Shown here piece by piece: positions 7,148-11,958 of a DNA stretch of 11,958 nt (position 1 is the stretch's first letter; each line of letters starts with the position of its first letter). The notes beneath the pieces were generated by a model. It saw only the letters and a list, made by a program, of their open reading frames with translations. It was not told the DNA's origin and did no database searches. The stretch is from assembly GCA_035513175.1 (NCBI GenBank), contig DATKCN010000056.1, positions 1 through 11,958 of the forward strand, written 5' to 3'. A program made the translations under genes and the position numbers. This DNA is from DATKCN01 sp035513175 (GTDB lineage: Bacteria; Chloroflexota; Chloroflexia; Thermomicrobiales; CFX8).

Positions 7148-8029
7148 ATGACGATGACATCCGGACAGGGCACGATCACGGTCGGTGGCGGTGCGTTCAC
7201 CTACGCGCCACACGAGGGCTGGGGCGGCGGGCCGAACGGTCACGAGCTGGGACTTGTCTCAGACGTGGCAACCGACTCGCAGGATCGCGTGTACATCTTC
7301 AACCGCGTGCCGGAGATTGCCGTGCTGGTGTTCGACCGGGAGGGCAATTTCGTTCACTCCTGGGGCCAGGACATCTTCACCCAGCCGCATTCGATCTGGA
7401 TCGACGCCGAAGACCGCGTCTACCTGACCGACACCGGCGACCACACGGTGCGCTGCTGCACGACTGATGGCGAACTGCTCCGGTTGTGGGGCGTTCCCGG
7501 GCAGCCGGGCGCGCCTGGGATGCCGTTCAACCGGCCCAGCGGGGCGATGGTCGGACCGTCGGGCGCGCTCTACGTCTCCGACGGCTACGGGCAATCGCGT
7601 GTGCACAAGTTCGCGCCATCGGGCGAGCTGCTGCATTCGTGGGGCGAGCCGGGCAGCGGCGCCGGGCAATTCAGTTTGCCGCACAGCGTCTGGGTCGATC
7701 GCGATGAGCGCGTGTTCATCATCGATCGCGAAAACCACCGCATCCAGATCTTCGACAGCGACGGGCAGTACCTGACCGAGTGGGGCGGCTTCTCTCGTCC
7801 GCAGGGCATCTTCATCGACGCGAGCGACATCGTCTACGTCGTCGAGGCGCGGCCTGGGATCCAAATCATGACCCTCGCGCGCGACGCACTGGGCGGGTGG
7901 ACCGACGCGGGCGACGGGCCGGGGCGGTTTCGACAGTTCCCCCATTCGGTCTGCGTCGACTCGCGCGGCGACATCTACGTCGGCGAGGTGACCGGGCACA
8001 AGCTGTTCCAGAAGTTCGTCAAGGTGTAG
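7148..8029 (+). CDS. six-bladed NHL-repeat beta-propeller protein
   Basis: This is a 293-residue protein made almost wholly of NHL-type blades. Recurrent units are QPHSIWIDAEDRVYLTDTGD (79-98), RPSGAMVGPSGALYVSDGYG (129-148), LPHSVWVDRDERVFIIDREN (177-196), RPQGIFIDASDIVYVVE (217-233) and FPHSVCVDSRGDIYVGE (264-280). Each is followed by a strand such as IQIFDSDGQYLTEWG. The pattern resembles proteins annotated as peptidyl-alpha-hydroxyglycine alpha-amidating lyase-like or 6-bladed propeller proteins. Lyase activity cannot be asserted from this alone. There is no signal peptide or membrane segment. GGAGG at 7140-7144 precedes two near ATGs, 7148 and 7154; the latter has the more usual spacing, so the start may be two codons later. 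It is the third gene of the operon, 19 bp after DUF885. Propellers of this kind bind ligands or act as hydrolase/lyase scaffolds. Confidence 0.88.
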   Translation: MTMTSGQGTITVGGGAFTYAPHEGWGGGPNGHELGLVSDVATDSQDRVYIFNRVPEIAVLVFDREGNFVHSWGQDIFTQPHSIWIDAEDRVYLTDTGDHTVRCCTTDGELLRLWGVPGQPGAPGMPFNRPSGAMVGPSGALYVSDGYGQSRVHKFAPSGELLHSWGEPGSGAGQFSLPHSVWVDRDERVFIIDRENHRIQIFDSDGQYLTEWGGFSRPQGIFIDASDIVYVVEARPGIQIMTLARDALGGWTDAGDGPGRFRQFPHSVCVDSRGDIYVGEVTGHKLFQKFVKV

Positions 8030-8098
8030 CGCGGACGTGGCAGGCCGCTGTCCCTGCGAGTCGTGGGAACGGCGCCGGAAGACAGTTCGGAGAGCCGC

Positions 8099-8129
8099 GT
8101 GGGCGAGCAACATCGCCATGCTTGCCCGC
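8099..8129. repeat. hairpin downstream of the operon
   Basis: GGGCGAGCA (8101-8109) pairs with TGCTTGCCC (8119-8127) with one G-U pair. Two further outer pairs (one of them a wobble) extend it to 11 bp around a 9-nt loop. It lies 70 bp after the NHL gene stop. It has no T-run, so it may be a factor-dependent stop, an mRNA 3'-end stabiliser or a dispersed palindrome. Confidence 0.45.
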
Positions 8130-8158
8130 AGAAACCCGCGTCTGGATAGGGAAAAGTG

Positions 8159-8196
8159 AAGGACGCCAAATGGCGGTGTATGGGTTTGTCGTCCTT
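8159..8196. repeat. 12-bp imperfect inverted repeat
   Basis: AAGGACGCCAAA (8159-8170) pairs with TTTGTCGTCCTT (8185-8196) with a single C-T mismatch, around a 14-nt loop. It is the second hairpin after the operon. Only two T residues beyond the arm could serve as a tail, so a terminator role is weakly supported. Confidence 0.5.
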
Positions 8197-8309
8197 TAGA
8201 TTCTGAGTCAGACTTGTATCTATGGTGTTATGGGCACGCAGGGACGAATTGCATGCGCCCCAATCGTATCGAACTAAAACGTGTTGGAAGGTTACGACGG
8301 GGTTGGGCC

Positions 8310-8404
8310 TTTGTCATTCTGACGAAAGGAAGAATCCGTGCCCTGCTTCGGCCGATGTGACCGCGGAAAAGGGCCGGATTCTTCACTCCGTTCAGACTGA
8401 CAAG
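8310..8404. repeat. composite palindromic repeat element (TTTGTCATTC family, copies B and C)
   Basis: The left arm (8310-8337, plus) starts TTTGTCATTCTGAC and ends GAAGAATCC. The right arm (8376-8404) is its imperfect reverse complement, reading CTTGTCAGTCTGAACGG and ending GAAGAATCC on the minus strand. The left arm matches copy A (4213-4240) at 23 of 28 positions. About 38 bp of unrelated sequence separates the arms, giving a 95-bp element like a small non-coding MITE. Sequences with a GTCATTCTGA...GAAGAATC pattern are familiar intergenic palindromes in several phyla. Confidence 0.7.
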
Positions 8405-8497
8405 ACCGACGGGTACGCTGCCGTTCCAAGGTGAAATCGCCTCAGCGTGATGGACAACGTGGGCGCCTGCGATTCGTTCCGAAAAAGCGGGGTCGCT

Positions 8498-8926
8498 TCA
8501 ACCTTCGCCGCGCTCCCGCGCCAGGTACGCCTTGACGCCGTCGTTGCTGTCGTGGGCCATGGCGAGGCCGTTGATGACGACGGAGATGCCCGCGAAGTAC
8601 TGCAGCACCCCGAGCGCTTCGATCACCTGCGCGTCGCTGAAGCCCATGCGCTTGAGACGGGCGGTGTGCACCTCGACGCCGAAGGTGTTGTTGAGCAGGG
8701 TTACGGTGGCCCAGGCCAGGAACTCCTTGACGGCCGGGTCAAGCGTGCCCTCGTCCATGACGCGGCGTCGGTGCTCGACGGCGGCTTCCAGGATGGTCGG
8801 GTTGTTGCCGAGCACCTTGTACGCGTTGGGCACCTGCCCGGCGCCGAAGCCGGCCCTGATGTCCTCGTAGGCCGCCGCGACCCGTTCGCTTGCGTCCGCT
8901 TCCTCAACGTACTTCAGTGTCGGCAT
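8498..8926 (-). CDS. AhpD/carboxymuconolactone-decarboxylase-fold protein lacking the CxxC
   Basis: This is a 142-residue all-helical protein. The start is ATG 8926-8924, with AAGGGG at 8937-8932 and a 5-nt spacer inside a longer AGGAAGGGG run. The frame is open to 9052, but those codons lie upstream of this strong site. DPAVKEFLAWATVTLLNNTF (63-82) followed by GVEVHTARLKRMGFSDAQVIEA (83-104) is the CMD/AhpD core pattern. His87 keeps the motif histidine. The peroxidase cysteines expected 7 and 4 residues before it are Asn80 and Gly83, and the whole protein has no cysteine. AhpD-type peroxidase activity is therefore not expected. A CMD-type decarboxylase or an unknown role is possible. It diverges from the membrane-protein gene with a 112-bp gap. 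It is presumably a cytoplasmic homo-oligomer, as is usual for the fold. Confidence 0.85.
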   Translation of the reverse strand: MPTLKYVEEADASERVAAAYEDIRAGFGAGQVPNAYKVLGNNPTILEAAVEHRRRVMDEGTLDPAVKEFLAWATVTLLNNTFGVEVHTARLKRMGFSDAQVIEALGVLQYFAGISVVINGLAMAHDSNDGVKAYLARERGEG

Positions 8927-9038
8927 TGCATCCCCTTCCTCCCTGTCCGCTCGTGCCCGGCCGCATCGCGGCGCTACGGTACCATTGACCGGCGGACTCG
9001 CGGCACTGGCGCGACGGGGCGCAAGCGGATGGCGAGGC

Positions 9039-9473
9039 ATGATCGAATACATCGTCGCTGCCGCAACTGTCTGGTTTCTAGGGTTCTTTCCGCTGTTCGA
9101 GATTTACGTCGCGATTCCGGCCGGTGTCGCGCTGGGGCTGGACCCAGTCTCCAACGTGGCGTGGGCCGTGTTCGGCAATTACACGCCGATTCTGCTGATC
9201 CACTTCGGCTACGAGCAGCTACGACGCGTCACCAGCGTGCGCGACTGGCTCGACCGGCGCTCATCGGAGCGCTTTCGGGGCTGGCTGAACCGCTGGGGCG
9301 TGTGGTGCGTGCTGTTCGTGACGCCGTGGACCGGGGTGTGGATCATGGCCGCGACGATGAAGTCACTGGGCATGGACTCGAGCCGCTTCCTGATCTATTC
9401 CTTTGCAAGCATTCTCCTGTACGCGGTCGCGCTCGTGGCGCTGATCGAGCTCGGGATCAGCGTGTTGACGTAG
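9039..9473 (+). CDS. small membrane protein, PF06695 putative small multidrug export family
   Basis: This is a 144-residue integral membrane protein. Hydrophobic segments lie at about 5-32, 37-56, 85-106 and 117-142. The family pattern is visible as FFPLFEIYVAIPAGVALGL at 16-34, followed by FGNYTPILLIHFGYE at 45-59. A charged cytosolic-type loop of about 25 residues (RDWLDRRSSERFRGWLNR) separates the second and third segments. ATG 9039 is chosen because the first membrane segment follows directly and GGCGAGG lies just upstream. TTG 8985 would add 18 residues without family support. The family name reflects weak evidence for drug export; the real substrate is unknown. The gene is monocistronic and ends at a hairpin terminator. 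Confidence 0.83.
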   Translation: MIEYIVAAATVWFLGFFPLFEIYVAIPAGVALGLDPVSNVAWAVFGNYTPILLIHFGYEQLRRVTSVRDWLDRRSSERFRGWLNRWGVWCVLFVTPWTGVWIMAATMKSLGMDSSRFLIYSFASILLYAVALVALIELGISVLT

Positions 9474-9489
9474 GTCTGGCTTGCGGAGC

Positions 9490-9519
9490 AACGCCCCCTG
9501 CGATGTGCAGGGGGCGTTT
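9490..9519 (+). terminator. intrinsic-type terminator
   Basis: The arm ACGCCCCCTG (9491-9500) pairs perfectly with CAGGGGGCGT (9508-9517) around a 7-nt loop. An additional A-T pair (9490/9518) gives 11 bp. Only TTT follows, so it is a GC-strong, T-poor terminator. It lies 17 bp after the membrane-protein stop and 33 bp before the convergent protease stop, and could serve both strands. Confidence 0.7.
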
Positions 9520-9551
9520 GAGGCGTGCCTTGCGTCGCGGCAGCCGGGCGC

Positions 9552-10613
9552 CTACATGATTTGCTCGGCGACCTCGACCCGCAGCAGCGACCGGACGTTC
9601 TCGATCTGGTTGAGGATTGTCGCGATCGAGGATCCGGCAAACAGCAGTCCTACCGCAACGTCGTCGAGGGACGTGACAAGCGAGCCGGAGTCGCCACCGG
9701 CCGAGATGTTGGTCGTCACGATCTGGTCGATGAAGCGGGCGACTCGCCCGCCGCCGAAGCCGACATCGACGGTCGCGCTGACCGCCGTGATACGGCCGAC
9801 GGTGAAATTCGTCGTCCGGCCGGTCTTGTGGACGAGCGATCCGACCGCGACGTTCGCTCTACGCCGCCAGCCGCGAACGTAGCCGAGCCAGTAGATCTCC
9901 CGGTCGATGTCGTGGAAGTTGCCCTCCGCGATGGCGGCATCCACCCGGTTGCGGTGGAAGACCCGAGGGAAGGGAGGCTCGAAGGTAATCGGGACAAACC
10001 GGCTCAGGCGACCGATGCGGTCCGCCGGGTCGACGCCTCCGTCGAACGGTCCCGGTTGCAGCACCGGGTCGCCGAGGTTCGCGGCGTTGCTGTTCGCCAG
10101 CACGTGGTTGTTGCTGAGGATGTAGTAGCGCGGCGGCACGCCGATCCCGTGCGCGGGCGGGTTGGTTGACCCGCCGGGCAGGATGTCGTAGACGCTGGTG
10201 GCAATCGTGCCTGCCGTTATGCCGATGTGTCCGACGCTGTAGCCGCCTTCGGCGGGCCTGACGCGCTTCGCGAGAGTCTGAGCGCCGGCAGACGAGTTAA
10301 TCTGCCCGCCCCCGGCGATCGGGACCCCGATCGCCAGCACGTCGGTCTGGATTCCCGCGACTTCAGCCGGGATCAGGTCACTTTCGAGCAGCATGTCTTC
10401 CGGCAGCTTATGGGTGACCAGCGCCAGGATCGCCGGCTCACCCGTGGGGACGCCGTTCGACCACTTGACGCCGACTCCAACCCCGACAACGTTGCTGCGT
10501 TGCAGCTCTGGTTCGGCGGGCAGCAGCTCCTGCACCGCGGCAGGCTGTGCTTCAAGAGCTGTCGACATCTCGTCGGCTGACAATATCATCTGATCCTGGT
10601 CTTCTCGGTTCAT
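9552..10613 (-). CDS. Nal1-like trypsin-fold serine protease
   Basis: This is a 353-residue protein with a chymotrypsin-fold catalytic triad: His170 in YYILSNNHVLANSN (163-176), Asp225 in RVDAAIAEG (223-231) and Ser309 in SAGGDSGSLV (304-313). It belongs to the bacterial relatives of plant NARROW LEAF 1. An N-terminal domain (about 41-97) has VGVGVGVK, then LVTHKLPEDMLLESDLIPAE and TDVLAIG. There is no Sec signal peptide, so either a cytoplasmic location or an unrecognised export route is possible. ATG 10613 has GAGGAG (10626-10621) with a 7-nt spacer. Met9 and Met16 are less likely starts. The start lies within the 3' end of the upstream small gene, whose product resembles this protein's N-terminal domain. 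All triad residues are intact, so activity is expected. Substrates are unknown. Confidence 0.87.
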   Translation of the reverse strand: MNREDQDQMILSADEMSTALEAQPAAVQELLPAEPELQRSNVVGVGVGVKWSNGVPTGEPAILALVTHKLPEDMLLESDLIPAEVAGIQTDVLAIGVPIAGGGQINSSAGAQTLAKRVRPAEGGYSVGHIGITAGTIATSVYDILPGGSTNPPAHGIGVPPRYYILSNNHVLANSNAANLGDPVLQPGPFDGGVDPADRIGRLSRFVPITFEPPFPRVFHRNRVDAAIAEGNFHDIDREIYWLGYVRGWRRRANVAVGSLVHKTGRTTNFTVGRITAVSATVDVGFGGGRVARFIDQIVTTNISAGGDSGSLVTSLDDVAVGLLFAGSSIATILNQIENVRSLLRVEVAEQIM

Positions 10614-10863
10614 CGTGTTTCTCCTCGTCTTCGCTGGTTGTTAGCTGCGCGGTGATGGAGCCAGACTCTTCGACGTCAACGTCGTATCCGCCGAGCCGCT
10701 TCGGAACGATCTCATCCGGTTGAAGCTCCGCGAGCGGCACCTTGTGCGTCACGTACACAATGATGACGGGCCGTCCGCCTTTTTCGCCTTGCGCCACGAT
10801 CTGGACGTTCGGCTTGGCCATCAGCTCGCTCTGATGCCGTCGCAAAACCTCGTCGATGCTCAT
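10552..10863 (-). CDS. stand-alone Nal1-type N-terminal domain protein
   Basis: This is a 103-residue protein beginning MSIDEVLRRHQSELMAKPNV. Residues 19-70 align by eye with residues 41-97 of the following protease: NVQIVAQGEK with NVVGVGVGVK, VYVTHKVPLAEL with ALVTHKLPEDML, DEIVPKRLGGYDVDV with SDLIPAEVAGIQTDV. It has no protease core. The last 30 or so residues are charged and low in pattern (SEDEEKHDEPRRPG). Their final codons overlap the protease reading frame for 62 bp in another frame, suggesting translational coupling. A weak AAAGG lies 11 nt before ATG 10863. The frame is open to 11064, but the added residues look non-coding. It may be a partner, chaperone or inhibitor of the protease, or a relic of a duplicated protease gene; the sequence does not decide between these. 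Confidence 0.72.
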   Translation of the reverse strand: MSIDEVLRRHQSELMAKPNVQIVAQGEKGGRPVIIVYVTHKVPLAELQPDEIVPKRLGGYDVDVEESGSITAQLTTSEDEEKHDEPRRPGSDDIVSRRDVDSS

Positions 10864-11425
10864 CGCGTTCGCGCCTTTCTGGAGATGGTCCACGGGCCAG
10901 CACATCGACGGATTGTCGCGCAGGATCTTCGATGACAGAAGCCGTCGCGAAGCCACCGCCCGCCCCGGCGGAAGCCAGCGACTGTCCATGGCGAGCTGGG
11001 ATGGACGGTCATGCGATGAGGCGCAAGCGGTCGCGGCTGACTGGCGCAATCCAGCGCGTGTCAACTCGATTCGATCTCACGCAATGCCGTGAAACTTTTC
11101 CCGAGCGGAGACTGAATTCGCGCTGAGACACACGATCCGCGCCGTCCATTCGCGACACGAACCGTTGAGGCGCCCGCAACTCCTCCTGTCTGGAATGCTG
11201 TTGTCGTTTCCTGGAAGTCAACCGCGGCAGGCACAGAGTAACACCGGCGCGATTCGGCACAATAGCCCATTTTGGCTATGAAAACCTGACCCTCCCAGCC
11301 CCCTTCCCGCCAGGGAGTGCGGCAACACGTGAGCGGGAGATTGGCGATTGGAATTGGGACTGGATTGATTCGTCGCTTCAATCTGATGCCGATGAGGAAC
11401 GTGGCCGCAGATCACGGTCCGCTCC
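10864..11425. other. gene-poor stretch between the Nal1 pair and the acetyltransferase
   Basis: No frame here carries a recognisable family. The stretch contains a perfect TTGACA on the minus strand (11064-11059) without a matching -10. It also has a small ATAGCC/GGCTAT hairpin (about 11261-11278) and a C-rich repeat-like segment near 11287-11336. The leader and promoter of the Nal1 pair should lie at its left end, but I cannot place the promoter with confidence. Confidence 0.6.
11287..11336. repeat. C-rich segment resembling a dispersed palindrome
   Basis: CTGACCCTCCCAGCCCCC, followed by TTCCCGCCAGGGAGTGCGG and CACGTGAGCGGG, has the look of widespread intergenic repeats of the form CCCAGCCCC...GGGAG...GTGAGCGGG. 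Only one copy is in this window, so its repeat nature rests on resemblance from memory, not on comparison here. Confidence 0.35.
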
Positions 11426-11908
11426 TCAGCGATCGAAGTGCTGGACCATGACCTGATGGCCGATGCCACTCATGAAGAATTCGGAGCCGATGGCGCGGAA
11501 GCCGAGGTCTTCGTAGAAGCGGATGGCGTGCGTCTGAGCGTTAAGCATGACGTGGTCGGCGCCCTCGCGGCGGCCGCGGGCGATGATGGCCCGCATGATC
11601 GCCTTGCCGACCCCCTGCCCCCGCCATGGCACGCGGGTCGCGACCCAGGCGACCTGGGCCTCGCGGCCGTGCATCGTGAGCCGCCCGGTGCCGACAATCT
11701 CATCATCGATCAGCGCGAGGAAGTGAATCGATGAACGGTCGTCGGGATCGTTGCGGGCGTCGTCTGTGAGCTGTTGCTCGTCAACGAAGACCTCGTCGCG
11801 AATCTGGAAGATAACTTCCACCTCGGAGGCGCTCCACGCCTCGCGGACGACGACCTCAGACAGGCTCGCGCACAGCGGCTCGGTCGACGACGCCCCCCGG
11901 TCACGCAT
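11426..11908 (-). CDS. GNAT-family N-acetyltransferase (ElaA/YjcF-like)
   Basis: This is a 160-residue cytoplasmic acetyl-CoA-dependent N-acetyltransferase. QIRDEVFVDEQQ at 35-46 and FLALIDDEIVGTGRL at 63-77 form the first half of the fold. The acetyl-CoA pyrophosphate loop is RGQGVGKAIM at 96-105. ADHVMLNAQTHAIRFYEDLG is at 117-136, and the tail GFRAIGSEFFMSGIGHQVM at 136-154 matches the ElaA/YjcF-like subgroup. The ATG at 11908 gives a full-length protein; about 18 N-terminal residues precede the fold, so a later start is possible. No strong Shine-Dalgarno is seen. This fits coupling to an upstream frame that ends in the overlap ATGCGTGA. The acceptor substrate is unknown. Confidence 0.85.
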   Translation of the reverse strand: MRDRGASSTEPLCASLSEVVVREAWSASEVEVIFQIRDEVFVDEQQLTDDARNDPDDRSSIHFLALIDDEIVGTGRLTMHGREAQVAWVATRVPWRGQGVGKAIMRAIIARGRREGADHVMLNAQTHAIRFYEDLGFRAIGSEFFMSGIGHQVMVQHFDR

Positions 11909-11957
11909 CGATCGCCACCAGTTCTTCGAGCGCCGACACCGCCGATAGCCACGCCTC
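11901..11957 (-). CDS. possible C-terminal end of an upstream gene
   Basis: Eighteen open codons run in from the right edge and end at TGA 11903-11901, overlapping the acetyltransferase start by 8 bp (ATGCGTGA). The residues EAWLSAVSALEELVAIDA would form an amphipathic helix, and 14 of 18 codons end in G or C, as in the neighbouring genes. This is too short to name. It could be chance open frame. Confidence 0.35.
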   Translation of the reverse strand, partial: EAWLSAVSALEELVAIDA

Positions 11958-11958
11958 C

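Larger units (their letters stand above)
8030..8497. other. gene-free spacer between convergent genes, with hairpins and repeats
   Basis: No reading frame here has a family signature or a convincing Shine-Dalgarno. It holds two hairpins (8099-8129 and 8159-8196) and a composite inverted repeat (8310-8404). The part around 8150-8300 is visibly less GC-rich than the genes. The operon on the left and the AhpD-fold gene on the right both end here, so transcription stops are expected, but no stem followed by a T-run is visible. Confidence 0.7.

Noticed and set aside
5707..7200. Long open frame antisense to DUF885 (497 codons)
   Set aside because: It is a mirror of GC-rich third positions. The product is Arg/Val/His-rich with no recognisable family, while the sense frame has the DUF885 motifs in order.
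8985..9038. Longer N-terminus of the small membrane protein from TTG 8985
   Set aside because: The extra residues (TGGLAALARRGASGWRG) have no family match, and the first membrane helix follows ATG 9039 directly.
8447..9559. 370-codon plus-strand frame across the AhpD-fold and membrane-protein genes
   Set aside because: It runs antisense through one real gene and out of frame through another, and its product has no family pattern.
11059..11064. Perfect TTGACA on the minus strand as promoter for the Nal1 pair
   Set aside because: At 16-18 nt spacing the -10 positions read AGTCAG, GTCAGC or TCAGCC, none near TATAAT, and the site is 200 bp from the gene. It was left as a chance match.
1..11958. 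CRISPR array, tRNA, rRNA, insertion sequence, phage or toxin-antitoxin genes
   Set aside because: No regularly spaced repeats, cloverleaf with CCA-end pattern, transposase, integrase or TA-type gene pair could be seen on either strand.

Overview
The window is high-GC DNA with dense short operons, GTG and TTG starts alongside ATG, and compact intergenic spacers that carry small palindromic repeats. The gene content is a Ski2/HelY-type DEVH helicase, a DinB-fold protein, an NHL beta-propeller protein, a DUF885 protein, a Nal1-type trypsin and a PF06695 small membrane protein. Together these fit a Chloroflexota genome of the Thermomicrobia/Sphaerobacter kind; an actinobacterium is the main alternative. 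This assignment is inference from gene content and base composition. There is no rRNA or tRNA in the window to anchor it.

Layout. 1-459 (minus) is the N-terminal part of a DinB-family gene with a TTG start, cut by the left edge. It diverges from a large RNA helicase gene (681-3641, plus), for which an extended -10 promoter is visible at 548-556. At 3642-3877 there is a spacer with a perfect 22-bp stem. It is followed by a small GIY-YIG nuclease-family gene (3878-4162, minus) that has related palindromic repeat sequence on both sides. At 4302-8029 (plus) lies a tight three-gene operon: Gfo/Idh/MocA oxidoreductase, DUF885 putative metallohydrolase with an altered metal motif, and a six-bladed NHL propeller protein. 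A gene-free stretch of about 470 bp (8030-8497) holds hairpins and a composite inverted repeat. The repeat belongs to the same family as the one upstream of the GIY-YIG gene.

Next come a cysteine-less AhpD/carboxymuconolactone-decarboxylase-fold gene (8498-8926, minus) and, divergent from it, a small four-helix membrane protein (9039-9473, plus). A rho-independent-type hairpin separates the latter from a convergent pair on the minus strand. That pair is a Nal1-like trypsin-fold protease (9552-10613) and, overlapping its start by 62 bp, a 103-residue protein (10552-10863) that resembles the protease's own N-terminal domain. After another gene-poor stretch (10864-11425) comes a GNAT acetyltransferase (11426-11908, minus). 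It appears to overlap the last codons of a further upstream gene at the right edge.

How they work together. The oxidoreductase, DUF885 and NHL genes are packed as one transcription unit and probably serve one catabolic or processing pathway whose substrate cannot be read from sequence. The protease and the upstream small protein look like a functional pair. The remaining genes are single housekeeping or accessory functions. I do not see a defence island, CRISPR array, prophage or insertion sequence. The least ordinary items are the association of a GIY-YIG nuclease gene with palindromic repeats, and the stand-alone Nal1-type N-terminal domain.
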